A model generated the notes under the pieces. It was not told the origin of the DNA. It ran no database searches and saw nothing but the letters and a program-made list of their open reading frames with translations. The position numbers and the translations under genes are program-made. A stretch of 22,701 nt of DNA from an uncultured Sphingomonadales bacterium. Lineage in GTDB: Bacteria; Pseudomonadota; Alphaproteobacteria; Sphingomonadales; Sphingomonadaceae. Below are positions 1 through 8,652 of the stretch, one piece after another. Where the stretch lies: positions 1-22,701 of the forward strand of contig CAITOD010000513.1 of assembly GCA_903893935.1 (NCBI GenBank), given 5' to 3'. Positions within the stretch are counted from its first letter, which is position 1, and each line of letters begins with the position of its first letter.

Positions 1-299
1 AGCTCGGGCTCGACTTGCAGACCTTTTTCGACATTTCGTCAAAGGCGTCGGGACAGTGCTGGTCGATGACGAGCTATTGCCCGGTGCCCGGCGTCGGCCC
101 GGTGACACCCGCCGACAACGCCTATCAGGGCGGATTTGCCAGCGCACTGATGCTCAAGGATTTGCGGCTGGCGATGCAGGCCGCTGGCGATGTCGGCGCA
201 ACTGTGCCAATGGGCGAAAAGGCCGAGGCGCTCTATGCCGCATTCGTTGAATCCGGCAAGGCGGGCCTCGATTTTTCGGCGATTATCGAGACCTTTTGA
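1..299 (+). CDS. mmsB: 3-hydroxyisobutyrate dehydrogenase, C-terminal part (5' end outside window)
   Basis: Only about the last 98 residues are present; the reading frame enters at base 3 and ends at TGA 297-299. The visible part carries the conserved C-terminal helix signature of the beta-hydroxyacid dehydrogenase family (GGFASALMLKDLRLA), followed by the usual terminal stretch in which these enzymes end. In the family this domain forms the dimer and part of the substrate site, while the NAD-binding Rossmann domain and the catalytic lysine lie upstream of the window. MmsB oxidises 3-hydroxyisobutyrate to methylmalonate semialdehyde in valine breakdown. A related 2-hydroxy-3-oxopropionate reductase is possible because the N-terminal half cannot be read, but the C-terminal pattern fits MmsB better. 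The small gene at 304 starts four bases after the stop codon and is probably co-transcribed. Confidence 0.8.
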   Translation, partial: LGLDLQTFFDISSKASGQCWSMTSYCPVPGVGPVTPADNAYQGGFASALMLKDLRLAMQAAGDVGATVPMGEKAEALYAAFVESGKAGLDFSAIIETF

Positions 300-303
300 C
301 ACG

Positions 304-552
304 ATGACGATACCCTGGGATCAACCCGCGACGATGATCGATCTCGACGGCAAGACGCCGATCATCGGCACGGTGCGCGAATGCGTGATGCATTTCGTGC
401 TGTTCAAACCCTTCGCCAAAGCCCAGGCGCGCATGCTGCTGACTCGCCCGGTGTTCCGCGAAGGCCGCAAGACACGCACCTGGCTGCTCAACCCCGACGA
501 AATCGCGCAACTCGCCGAGCGGATGCAGGCGGAAGCGGCTACGCTGAACTGA
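304..552 (+). CDS. Small conserved-looking protein of unknown function (82 aa)
   Basis: The ATG at 304 lies four bases after the mmsB stop, so this is probably the last gene of the valine-degradation transcript. The 82-residue product has no signal peptide or membrane segment. It begins with MTIPWDQPATMIDLDGKTP, has a hydrophobic central part containing VMHFVLFKPF, then an Arg/Lys-rich stretch and an amphipathic C-terminal helix. I do not recognise the family. There is no strong Shine-Dalgarno sequence before the ATG, which would fit translational coupling to mmsB. The frame stays open upstream into mmsB (from 190), but that part is only the shadow of mmsB. Judged real because of position, codon use and plausible amino-acid composition. 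Confidence 0.6.
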   Translation: MTIPWDQPATMIDLDGKTPIIGTVRECVMHFVLFKPFAKAQARMLLTRPVFREGRKTRTWLLNPDEIAQLAERMQAEAATLN

Positions 553-646
553 CCTCGGGTGCGGGGGCGACTCAATCCGGACCGGACGTAAATGCTCTAT
601 TGAGTCTGGTCAGAGTTGTTGTGACAATAAAATTACAATAATACCG

Positions 647-662
647 TCAAAATCAATTTTGA
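647..662. promoter_or_regulatory. Perfect short inverted repeat upstream of the RTX-like gene
   Basis: Arms TCAAAAT and ATTTTGA are separated by two bases, inside the only clearly AT-rich stretch (about 620-690) of the 249-bp gap between the small gene and the glycine-rich gene. Its position 140 bp before the ATG at 802 suits an operator site. No regulator can be named from the sequence, and no convincing -35/-10 pair was found. Confidence 0.35.
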
Positions 663-801
663 TTGCGTTGATTTGCAAGTCGAATTGCTTTACCCGATCG
701 GCACTAGTCGATGATTACTGGTGATCGGGTCGGTTGTTAGCGCCTTCCTCGAATCGCCGGCGTCTCGATTGTCCGATTTCGGGACGTTGGTGGAGGCAGG
801 G

Positions 802-3792
802 ATGAGCATTTCGGCACGCACGGGCAAATCGGGTGTCAACGGCGCAAACGGCACGACGGCCCAGCCTGCCGGGCAAGCCGGTCAGGATGGCCAGTCGGCC
901 AGCGCCACTGCTGCCACTGCCAGCGATGCGCTCAATGCGGCAGTGGCGCTCGGTGGCGCAGGCGGCAACGGCGGCAATGGCGCCACCATTTCCCCCACCA
1001 GCAAAGGCGCGGCCGGCAGCGGCGGCAACGGCGGCGCGGCAACTGCTTCGGCCACAACCCTCAGCGGCGCCAACGCCCAGGCTTTGGCCAATGCGCAAGG
1101 CGGCAACGGCGGCGCCAGCGGAACGGGCGGCAACGGATCAGGCGGCAGCGGATCAGGCGGAACGGGCGGCGCTGCCACCGCAACGGCGCAAGCCAAAGGC
1201 AAATACCTGGCCACCGCCAGCGCCAATGCAGCGGGCGGCAACGGCGGTGGCGCGGCGGGCACGGGCAACACGGCCGGGGCGGGCGCGATTGCCCAAGCCA
1301 CGGCCAGTGCTTCCGCCGCCCAAGGTGCCAGCCAGGTCAATGCCATCGCAACCGGCGGCAAAGGCGGGCTGGGCACCAATGGCGCCAACGGAGGCCTTGG
1401 CGCTACGACCACCGAGACCAATGCCGCAAGCGGCCTTGCCAGTGCGGGCACGCTGACCCTGGGGCAGCAAGCCGACGGCGGCGCCGGCGGCAACGGCGCA
1501 ACCGGCGGGGCCGGCGGCGGTGCGTTGTCGAGCCTGACCTATTCCGACACCACCGCGCAGACGCTGAACGCCTTCGTGTTGTCGGCTGCCGGCCAATCAG
1601 GGCAATCCGCTGCGGGCAACGGGGTCGATGGCAGCGAAGGCGATGCGGTGTTGACGCTGACCGGCGCCAATGCGGTTCATGCCACGCTGGAAGCGCTCGG
1701 CGGCAATGGCGGCGGGACCGGATCGGGTAGCGGTGGCGCCGGCGGCACAGCGACAGGCCTGCTGGCAGCGACTTCGACGGCAGCGGGCAATGCGCCGGTC
1801 GATGCCACGATCAATGTAACCGGCGGCAACGGCGGCAATGGCAATGGTTCAGGTTCGTCGGCTGGCCAGGGCGGTGATCTGTTCTCGGACCCGGCCGATG
1901 GCTACGGCCCGACCTCGATCGAGGCTTCGGCAACGACTGCCGGCAACGGCAATGTCACAGCGACGGTAACCGCCGCCGGCGGCAGAGGCGGCAACGGGTT
2001 GAACGGCGCAAACGGCGGCTTTGGCGGCAGCCCGATCCTCGCTTATCTCGATCCGAACAACACCGGCAGCGATCCGGGCGCACCGCCTTCTTCCCCCGCC
2101 GCGATTGCCACGACAACCGGCAAGGGCAATGCCACGGCCAGCGTGACCGCGATCGGCGGCGCCGGCGGCAACGGCATTGGCGGTGGCAACGGTGGTGACG
2201 GCGGCAGCCCGGTCCTGTCCAATGTGGTGACCGGATCGGCCCCGTCGGGTACGCTGACGCTCAACCAGACGGCGATCGGCGGCGACGGCGGTACCGGCGC
2301 ACTGGCCGGCAACGGTGGCGCCAGCGCTTCGATCATCGACGATTTCAACCCGGGCGCAAACCCTTCTCCGGCAGTGGTTTTTGATGCCGCGCAAGTGATT
2401 GTCCACGACACTGCGATTGGCGGCAACGGTGGTGCCGCAACCGGCACGAACGCACCAGGGTTTGGTGCCGAGGGTCTGGCCCAGGCAGATGTGGCAGGGA
2501 CCGGCGCGGTTACGGTCTATGCCAAAGGCCGTGGCGGATCGGGCGGCGGGATCATCGGCGGGTCTTCGTTCAATGCGCAACAGTTCCAGGCCGGGGTGGC
2601 ATCGAGCGTGGCGATCGCGGCAAGCAAGGCCAATGCTTATGCGTCGGGCCAAGGCGGAGTCAGTCAGTTCAGCCACGGGAGCGCCGGTGCCGAGGCGACC
2701 GGCCTGTCGGGGACAGCCGCCGCCGATGCTTCGGCCACGCAAGCGGCCAGCGGCGTTCTGGTCCAGAAATTGACCGCTGATGCAACGCAAAACGTACAAG
2801 GTGTCAGCGGTGCGCTCGATACGGCCTCGGCCAAAGCGAACACCTCGTTCAGCCCCGACCAGTCGATATACTTCATCCGGCCGGGATATGGCCTGTCCGC
2901 GAATGACGCCGCCTCGACATTTGTCTTTGCCGCGGGCACCGAACCGGCATCGGATGTCTCTGCATTTCTGGCGGGTCAGGCCAAAATCGCGGGCGCTTTC
3001 GCCGATCCCAAGGCAGCGGTGTTGACCGTCGATGAATTGAATGGCGCCTACAGCGCTGCCGGCCACGGCACCGAAGTGACGCAAGCAGACGTGACTGCCA
3101 CCGTCGATTTGACGCAACTGACCAAGCGCGAAGATCTGGTCGTGGGCTTTGCCAATGGCACCGCATTCGGCTCCGGCGTGACCAAAGTGGATCTGACAAT
3201 CAGCGCCAATGCCACCACGCTTTTGCACGAGACTTTTGACAGCGCGGCCGCAGCCGAGGCCTTCCTCGCCGACAATGTCGTCGATCTCGGTTCGCTGCAA
3301 TCTTCGCTTTACGCCAAAGGGGTTGCCAACATCACGCTCAGCCTCGCCGTAACCGGCAACACCGCCGGTTCAAGCCTTGGCTTCCAGGCCATCGTCGGCA
3401 GCGCAGCGTCCAGTACCGGCGACAGCCTCGTTGGCACCGGCAAGGCCGCGACTCTGAACGGCAGCGCCGGCAATCTGGTCGTTGCGGCGGGTACCGCCGG
3501 TGATACGCTGATCGGGGGCGCGGGCGATACGCTGTTCGGCGGCGCCGGAGCAGACACATTCGTGCTCCACGGCGCGTTTGGCGATCAGACGGTGTATGAT
3601 TTTGCTGCCAGCGGTTCGCGCCACGATGTGCTCCAGATCGACAAGAGCGACTTTGCCGATTGGGCGCATTTGCTTGGCGCGACCCATCAACAAGGCAGCG
3701 ATCTGACCATTACGCTCGATCCGAACGATGTCCTGACGCTGAAAAACGTCTCGCTGGCGAGCTTTACCCAGGCCGACGTGCATCTGGCCTGA
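802..3792 (+). CDS. Large glycine-rich protein with C-terminal RTX-like repeats, probable type I secretion substrate
   Basis: The 996-residue product has no N-terminal export signal. The ATG at 802 is chosen because GGAGG lies at 792-796, five bases upstream; the frame is also open from a GTG at 721. Residues about 45-640 are Gly/Ala/Asn/Thr-rich with eight exact GGNGG motifs and many variants, alternating with short Thr/Val/Ala beta-strand-like stretches. Residues about 640-890 are less repetitive and resemble an ordinary folded domain. From residue 900 come calcium-binding RTX-type repeats (GDTLIGGAG, then TLFGGAGADTF). A 75-residue tail follows, with the DVLQID and LTITLDPNDVLTLKNVSL pattern often seen at the end of type I secreted proteins. 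Role inferred: extracellular or surface adhesin/matrix protein. No TolC, HlyB or HlyD homologue is in the window. Composition recalls PE_PGRS proteins, but no PE domain is present. Confidence 0.75.
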   Translation: MSISARTGKSGVNGANGTTAQPAGQAGQDGQSASATAATASDALNAAVALGGAGGNGGNGATISPTSKGAAGSGGNGGAATASATTLSGANAQALANAQGGNGGASGTGGNGSGGSGSGGTGGAATATAQAKGKYLATASANAAGGNGGGAAGTGNTAGAGAIAQATASASAAQGASQVNAIATGGKGGLGTNGANGGLGATTTETNAASGLASAGTLTLGQQADGGAGGNGATGGAGGGALSSLTYSDTTAQTLNAFVLSAAGQSGQSAAGNGVDGSEGDAVLTLTGANAVHATLEALGGNGGGTGSGSGGAGGTATGLLAATSTAAGNAPVDATINVTGGNGGNGNGSGSSAGQGGDLFSDPADGYGPTSIEASATTAGNGNVTATVTAAGGRGGNGLNGANGGFGGSPILAYLDPNNTGSDPGAPPSSPAAIATTTGKGNATASVTAIGGAGGNGIGGGNGGDGGSPVLSNVVTGSAPSGTLTLNQTAIGGDGGTGALAGNGGASASIIDDFNPGANPSPAVVFDAAQVIVHDTAIGGNGGAATGTNAPGFGAEGLAQADVAGTGAVTVYAKGRGGSGGGIIGGSSFNAQQFQAGVASSVAIAASKANAYASGQGGVSQFSHGSAGAEATGLSGTAAADASATQAASGVLVQKLTADATQNVQGVSGALDTASAKANTSFSPDQSIYFIRPGYGLSANDAASTFVFAAGTEPASDVSAFLAGQAKIAGAFADPKAAVLTVDELNGAYSAAGHGTEVTQADVTATVDLTQLTKREDLVVGFANGTAFGSGVTKVDLTISANATTLLHETFDSAAAAEAFLADNVVDLGSLQSSLYAKGVANITLSLAVTGNTAGSSLGFQAIVGSAASSTGDSLVGTGKAATLNGSAGNLVVAAGTAGDTLIGGAGDTLFGGAGADTFVLHGAFGDQTVYDFAASGSRHDVLQIDKSDFADWAHLLGATHQQGSDLTITLDPNDVLTLKNVSLASFTQADVHLA

Positions 3793-3806
3793 TCGACCGC
3801 ATCAGG
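3788..3806. terminator. Short stem-loop shared by two convergent stop codons
   Basis: Arms CCTGAT and ATCAGG flank a 7-base loop and contain the TGA of the glycine-rich gene and the TGA (minus strand) of the phosphatase gene, which end only nine bases apart. There is no T-run on either side, so at best this is a weak bidirectional terminator. The symmetry may simply follow from the two stop codons. Confidence 0.25.
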
Positions 3807-4965
3807 GTTGCGCGAGCGCCTTCGCCAGTGCGGCGAGGGTGCAACCCGCCGTTTGCGAACAGGTGGCAAAACCGGTCGGCATTACGGCCGATCGGTCCGG
3901 CGGGGCCAGATTGCGCATCTGGTCGAGCGTCTGGCTGCGGAACAGCACGCGCAGGCGATAGCGGCCCGTGCCGTTTGACCAGCGTTCGAACAACAGCGCG
4001 CCGCCCGGCGGCGGATCGTCCGGGGCGAACTGTGGCACGTGCCAGTGTGCGCCCAAGGCACCGCCGAGCCATGACAGGTTGCTGTCATGGCCGACAAACA
4101 GGCTGAAACGCGGCGCGGCGTCGCGGGTCAGTGCAGCGCGGACTTCGCCCAGCAATGCTGCCGCGCCCGCTTTGGCGATCGCAGGCGGGCGCGCCGTGAT
4201 CGCGAATTCGGCGGCGTGGAGCGCGGAAAGCTGCGTGATCAGCGCAAGCGTCGCGCGTCCCCAGCCGACCTCGGCCATCGGCTTGCCATCGGCGTATTCG
4301 AGCGCGAGCGTCTGTGCGAAACTGCCGCCCAACGCCAGCGCGCCCGACAGCTTTGCGCGCCCGCCCGCCGCCGCCAGCGAGGTCGGCCGCGCAGCGACGC
4401 TGCACGCGGGCGCCATGCAGCCGGTGATCCGGTCGATCGCCTGCCATTGCGGTGCCAGATCGCGATCGAGCGCGGGCAGGCCGCCGGCGGGCAAAGCCGC
4501 TTGCGCCGCCGCCAGCACCGTATCGGCGGGCAGCGGCGGCTCGGCTTCAAATGGCGAAAAGCGCGGGTCGCGCGTAGCGGCGGGTTGGTGCTCGACCTCG
4601 ACCGCGCAATGCGGTGTCAGCCGGTCGAGGTAAGCCACCGCCGTTGCCACGGTCCGCTGGTCGCTGTCGGCAACCGCGCGCAAGGCCGGGCAACCGCTGC
4701 CGAGCAGCGCCCGATAGCGCCGCCGATCGAAATCGCCGAGCAGCGCCACCGCGCGCGCACCGTGATGCGTCAATTCGCCCCAGCCGACATCCCAGGCCGG
4801 CCACGGCGCGCTCGCCATGCCCGCAGGCAAAGGTTCGGGCTTGGTCGGCGGCCGGACGCCGTGGCGCATGACCACGACCACGCGATCGATGTGCCAGGTT
4901 TGTGCGTGCGCGATCGCCGGAGCAAGCAGCGCGACCGACAGCAGCGCGGCGATACCCCGGCGCAT
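3802..4965 (-). CDS. Histidine acid phosphatase, AppA phytase / glucose-1-phosphatase type, periplasmic
   Basis: A 387-residue phosphomonoesterase. Residues 1-21 form a Sec signal peptide with a likely cut after AHA. The nucleophile motif RHGVRPPT lies at residues 34-41 (His35 is phosphorylated in this family), and the proton-donor motif GHDSNLSWLGG starts at residue 292 (His293-Asp294). The segment after it, PPPGGALLFERW, and the QTLDQMR block follow the E. coli AppA/Agp pattern closely. Length fits the family. Substrate is therefore probably phytate, glucose-1-phosphate or another sugar phosphate; specificity cannot be read by eye. The ATG at 4965 was chosen over upstream in-frame codons because the signal peptide starts there and it lies seven bases after the stop of the propeller gene. 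It is the last gene of the receptor-propeller-phosphatase unit. Confidence 0.9.
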   Translation of the reverse strand: MRRGIAALLSVALLAPAIAHAQTWHIDRVVVVMRHGVRPPTKPEPLPAGMASAPWPAWDVGWGELTHHGARAVALLGDFDRRRYRALLGSGCPALRAVADSDQRTVATAVAYLDRLTPHCAVEVEHQPAATRDPRFSPFEAEPPLPADTVLAAAQAALPAGGLPALDRDLAPQWQAIDRITGCMAPACSVAARPTSLAAAGGRAKLSGALALGGSFAQTLALEYADGKPMAEVGWGRATLALITQLSALHAAEFAITARPPAIAKAGAAALLGEVRAALTRDAAPRFSLFVGHDSNLSWLGGALGAHWHVPQFAPDDPPPGGALLFERWSNGTGRYRLRVLFRSQTLDQMRNLAPPDRSAVMPTGFATCSQTAGCTLAALAKALAQP

Positions 4966-4972
4966 GCGATGA

Positions 4973-6004
4973 TCAGGGCTGCGGCGCGAGCACGAGCACG
5001 ACAAAGCTGCCCGCGATCGGCTTGCCGCGCTTGGCGCCGGGAGCCGGCTGGCCGAGCGTCGCGGCGGGCAGATAGATGCGCCCGTCGCGCGGGTCGATCG
5101 CACCGGTGCGCGCGCTGACTTGCGTTGCAATGCGCCCGGTCACGCGGATCGCATCGGGGTTGTCGGTGGCGATTTCCACCAGTGTGCCCGAGCCGCCGCA
5201 GGGGATAAACGCGCGATGGCGGGTTTCGTCGGCGAGCACCGTATCGGGGCCTTTGTCGATGGCGAGGCGCGCCACGGCCTGACCGGCACCGGTATCGACA
5301 ACGACGGCCACGCCATTGGCGCAAGCCGAAATCGTGCGCGTGCCATGCGCCACCAGCGCGATCCCGGTCGGGCCTTCGCAGCCGGGCAGCGGCACCACGC
5401 GCACCACTTCGCCTTTGACCGCGTCGATTTCGGCCAGCGCGCCCTGTTCTTCGAGATTGACGAAAACATCGCCTTTGCCATCGGCCACCGCGGCTTCGAG
5501 CCCGCCGGGCAGCGTAAAGCGCGAGATGAACTTGTGCGTTGCCGCGTCGAGCAGCGTGACCGTGCTGTTGCCCGGGCTCATCACCATGATGCGGCCCGAA
5601 ACCGGTTCATAGACCGCTGCATCGGGCTTGGTGCCGGTGGCCACTTCGTCTTCGACTTTGCCGGTCGCCGCATCGATAAACCGGGTCATCCCGGTGTGCC
5701 CGTCGGTTTCGACCACGGTGCGGCCCTGGTCGATGGCGAACACGGCGTGCGCGCCATCGGCCGGCGCCAGCGCGTCGGTGACTTTGTGCGTGCCGATATC
5801 GATCGCCATCACGGCGTTCGATCGCGCCACATAGACGCGCCCGCCCGCCGTATCGAGCGAGGCATAGTCCCATCCGCCATCCGCGCCGGCAATGCGATCG
5901 ACGACAGCATAGTCGGGCGCGGGCTTGGCGGGTTCGCCCCATGCGGTGGTCGGCGCCGCCGCGAGCGCGCCAAGCGCACAGACCGTCTTCAATCGAACAC
6001 GCAT
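4973..6004 (-). CDS. Exported YVTN/YncE-like beta-propeller protein
   Basis: The 343-residue product starts with a signal peptide (about residues 1-23, cut near AWG). It then shows repeated four-strand blades in which a G-x-V-Y/F-V element follows a short turn, for example GGRVYVARSN, GHTGMTRFID, SGRIMVMSPG and GDVFVNLEEQ. This is the pattern of YVTN-type propellers such as YncE. The ATG at 6004 is preferred over one at 6019 because AAAGG lies seven bases before it. The gene sits between the TonB-dependent receptor (24-bp gap) and the phosphatase (7-bp gap), so it probably serves the same substrate, perhaps as a periplasmic binding or scaffold partner of the receptor. It is not a beta-propeller phytase: the Asp-rich calcium/phosphate motifs of that family are not visible. 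Molecular function is unknown. Confidence 0.8.
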   Translation of the reverse strand: MRVRLKTVCALGALAAAPTTAWGEPAKPAPDYAVVDRIAGADGGWDYASLDTAGGRVYVARSNAVMAIDIGTHKVTDALAPADGAHAVFAIDQGRTVVETDGHTGMTRFIDAATGKVEDEVATGTKPDAAVYEPVSGRIMVMSPGNSTVTLLDAATHKFISRFTLPGGLEAAVADGKGDVFVNLEEQGALAEIDAVKGEVVRVVPLPGCEGPTGIALVAHGTRTISACANGVAVVVDTGAGQAVARLAIDKGPDTVLADETRHRAFIPCGGSGTLVEIATDNPDAIRVTGRIATQVSARTGAIDPRDGRIYLPAATLGQPAPGAKRGKPIAGSFVVLVLAPQP

Positions 6005-6027
6005 GGGGCAACCTTTCATATCGACAA

Positions 6028-8568
6028 TCAGAACTTGAGTTTCACCCCGGCTTCGAGCGTCAGATCGTAGAATTCACGCTGGATCGGGCGGTTCGAGGTG
6101 TTTTCGTAGAAACGCAACGGCGCGTTGGTCAGGTTCTTGGCGTTGAGGTAGATTTGCACGCGCCGGTCGATGTCGTAGCTCACGCTCGAATCGAGCGTGA
6201 AGCGCTCGTTCTGATAGACATCGGTGGTGCGGCTCGAACCCACCGTGAACAGCGTGCTGCTTTCGAACTGACCGGCAATCCGCAGCTTGACGCCATTCTT
6301 TTCATAGAACCCGGCGGCGTTCCAAGTCCACGGGAACATGCCGGGCAAAGCGTTGTTTTCACCCGGACGCAGATGCGCGCCGCTCGATTCGTAGGTGAAG
6401 TTGGCATCGACGCCCAGGCCGCCGAGCAAGCCGGGCAGGCTGGTGAAGTGGTTGACATAGACGCCTTCGATCCCGCGCACATGCGAATTGGGGGTGTTGG
6501 CAAAGCTCTGCACGTTGAACGCGCCCTGATAGCCAGGATAGAGCCCGTTGTAGGCAAACGTGATGATGTAGTTGCGCATTTCCTTGTCGAATGCGCCGAG
6601 CGATATGATCCCCGCTTCGGCAAGATAATATTCGGCCGAAACGTCGAAATTGTGGCTGAACGTCGGTTGCAGTTGCGGGTTGCCGGTCACCACCGTGCCG
6701 GCACCTTCATCGACCTGGGTTGCCTGGATCGTCTGCAGGAAGCCGGGACGGGCAATCCCGGTCGAATACGTCGCGCGCACGACGAACTGCTTGTTCGGCT
6801 GATAGCGCAATTGCAGCGTCGGGAAGAAATCGTCGTATTTGTGCACTACCGCAACGGGATTTTCGGTGGTGTCACCCGCCGCATCGGTGACCGAGGCAAA
6901 GCCGCGCAGCGTCGTGTCGGTGTGTTCATAGCGCACGCCGGTCAGCAGCCCGAAATCGCCGAACCTGGCTTTGTATTGCGCGAATGCGGCATAGACGTTT
7001 TCGGTGTCGTAGAAATAGCCGGTCGGATCGAGCGCGGGGCTTCGGCCGCTGCCGTTATACAAGTCGCGCACCGCCTGCACGCCGATCGGGGGCAATTGCG
7101 AATAGCCCGCATCGTAGAAATTTTCGTATTGCGAACCGGCTTCGTCCTGCGCGATCGTCAGCGGCGTCGAGTGCTTGTATTTGATCGAATCGATATAGGG
7201 GTTGGAATATTTGTCGCGCAGCCGCACTTTCGCGCCGAGCTTGAATTCGTCATCGCTGGCGAGGCCGAGAGGCAGGCTGGCCGCGAACGACCCGGACCAT
7301 TCCTTGTCCTTGTCCTGTTCGGTTTCCGCCTTGATCTTGTCGAGGCCATACTGGGTCGGATCGAGGAAACCGGTTCCGCTCAGGACCTGATAGCGCGGAT
7401 AGTTCGAACTGGTGATATTGTCGTAAGCGACGTTGTAGTTGTTGTTGTTCTGGAAGTACGACACATAACCATAGGGTTCATCGAACGTGGCCTGCGAATA
7501 GGCAGCCCAATATTCCAGATGCACTTTGCCCAAGTGGTTGTCGCCGCCAACTTGCGTGACAAGGTTCTTGAAGCTCTGATCGGTATCGCTCAGCTGCACG
7601 AGCGGCTGCGCACCATCGATATAGCCGTTGGGATTGGCAGGGTTGGCCGTGGGCGTGCCATTGAAATCGATTTCCAGCCGGTTCTTGACGACCGATTCGT
7701 TGTAACCCGCCAGCGTCGCGCGCAGATACCAGCGCTGACCGGGGGCGGGGACATAATCGAGCTCGCCCGAATAGCCGAAGCGCTTGCGGTGATACTGGTA
7801 ACGACGCAATTGCAAGTCGGCATAGGCCTTGTCGGGCACGCCTTGCGACTGGCCATCGACATAATCTTCCTCGATGTCGTCGAACGTGCGGCGATCTTCG
7901 TGAAGGAACTGGCTGATCACGAACGAAACGGGCGAGCCGGCACCGCCGATCGGGCCGCCGACGGCGACTTGTTCGCGCCATTGCCCGGTGTTGCGATATG
8001 TCTCGATGCCGCCCGAAGCGGTCACATCGATGAACAGGTGCGACAGGCCGATCGCGGTGCGCGGAGTCAGTTCGACCGTGCCGCCAATGCCTTCGGCGTC
8101 GTGATCGGGCAAGCCGGTCTTGGTCACGACAATGCGATCGACCGCGCCGATCGGGATCGTGTCGAGTTCAACCGCGCGGCCGCCACCGCTGAAATTGGTG
8201 CCGCCGGGTTCGCTGTTGAGCAGCACCACGCCGCCCAGCGTCGTGCCGTTGAGATTGCCGTCGAGCCCGCGGATCGAGATAAAGCGGCCTTCGCCGGTGT
8301 CGGTCGACAGCGACACGCCCGCCACGCGGCTGAGCGCTTCGGCGGTGTTGATATCGGGAAACTTGGCAATCGCTTCGGCCGAGAGAATTGTCACCAGATT
8401 GGGGGCAATCTTCTGTTCGTCGCGCGCGGTCTTTTCGAGCCGCGCGGTCACCACGATCGTTTCGTTGCGATTGTCGGGTGCGGTCTGATCCGCCGCCTGC
8501 TGCGCCATGGCGCCAACGGGTGCGAGAAGCGCGGCAAGGCAGCCGCCCAAGAGCAAGCGATAGTTCAT
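6028..8568 (-). CDS. TonB-dependent outer-membrane receptor (Caulobacter-type)
   Basis: 846 residues. A signal peptide ends near residue 22 (AMA before QQ), and a TonB-box-like ETIVVTA is at residues 36-42. A plug domain covers about 50-170, with the SAEAIAKFPDINTAEALSRV and RFISIRGLDGN blocks typical of the Caulobacter-type receptor subfamily. The rest is a 22-stranded-barrel-like region ending in a terminal Phe (LEAGVKLKF). Upstream AGGGGG supports the ATG at 8568. It should import a ligand across the outer membrane using TonB/ExbBD energy. The two downstream genes encode an exported propeller and a phytase-like phosphatase, so the ligand is plausibly a phosphorylated compound or its product. 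Sequence alone does not identify it. No FecR/anti-sigma partner is adjacent. A weak PhoB-box-like repeat lies about 85 bp upstream. Confidence 0.92.
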   Translation of the reverse strand: MNYRLLLGGCLAALLAPVGAMAQQAADQTAPDNRNETIVVTARLEKTARDEQKIAPNLVTILSAEAIAKFPDINTAEALSRVAGVSLSTDTGEGRFISIRGLDGNLNGTTLGGVVLLNSEPGGTNFSGGGRAVELDTIPIGAVDRIVVTKTGLPDHDAEGIGGTVELTPRTAIGLSHLFIDVTASGGIETYRNTGQWREQVAVGGPIGGAGSPVSFVISQFLHEDRRTFDDIEEDYVDGQSQGVPDKAYADLQLRRYQYHRKRFGYSGELDYVPAPGQRWYLRATLAGYNESVVKNRLEIDFNGTPTANPANPNGYIDGAQPLVQLSDTDQSFKNLVTQVGGDNHLGKVHLEYWAAYSQATFDEPYGYVSYFQNNNNYNVAYDNITSSNYPRYQVLSGTGFLDPTQYGLDKIKAETEQDKDKEWSGSFAASLPLGLASDDEFKLGAKVRLRDKYSNPYIDSIKYKHSTPLTIAQDEAGSQYENFYDAGYSQLPPIGVQAVRDLYNGSGRSPALDPTGYFYDTENVYAAFAQYKARFGDFGLLTGVRYEHTDTTLRGFASVTDAAGDTTENPVAVVHKYDDFFPTLQLRYQPNKQFVVRATYSTGIARPGFLQTIQATQVDEGAGTVVTGNPQLQPTFSHNFDVSAEYYLAEAGIISLGAFDKEMRNYIITFAYNGLYPGYQGAFNVQSFANTPNSHVRGIEGVYVNHFTSLPGLLGGLGVDANFTYESSGAHLRPGENNALPGMFPWTWNAAGFYEKNGVKLRIAGQFESSTLFTVGSSRTTDVYQNERFTLDSSVSYDIDRRVQIYLNAKNLTNAPLRFYENTSNRPIQREFYDLTLEAGVKLKF

Positions 8569-8652
8569 GAATGACCCCCTGAGAAAGGCCCGATTGGTCG
8601 AGCCGCTTGTGCAGGGATTAACAACTGAATATGTCAGTCGATGCATTGCACC

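Noticed and set aside
621..638. A 7-4-7 repeat resembling a PhoB box on the minus strand (TTGTAAT-N4-TTGTCAC).
   Set aside because: It points away from the only downstream gene and lies in AT-rich sequence; it shows that matches of about 10 of 14 can arise by chance, which limits the weight of the weaker Pho sites.
833..1493. Long open frames on both strands inside the glycine-rich gene.
   Set aside because: They are shadows of the GC-rich repeats in the true frame, with low-complexity Ala/Pro/Arg products.
4068..4091. Perfect 10-bp inverted repeat (GCCATGACAG / CTGTCATGGC) with PhoB-like half-sites in the phosphatase gene.
   Set aside because: It encodes the conserved GHDSN active-site block inside the coding region and its half-sites are inverted rather than direct, so coding constraint or chance is the simpler reading.
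4973..6004. Beta-propeller next to a phosphatase as a possible beta-propeller phytase.
   Set aside because: The blades follow the YVTN/YncE pattern and the acidic calcium and phosphate motifs of that phytase family are absent.
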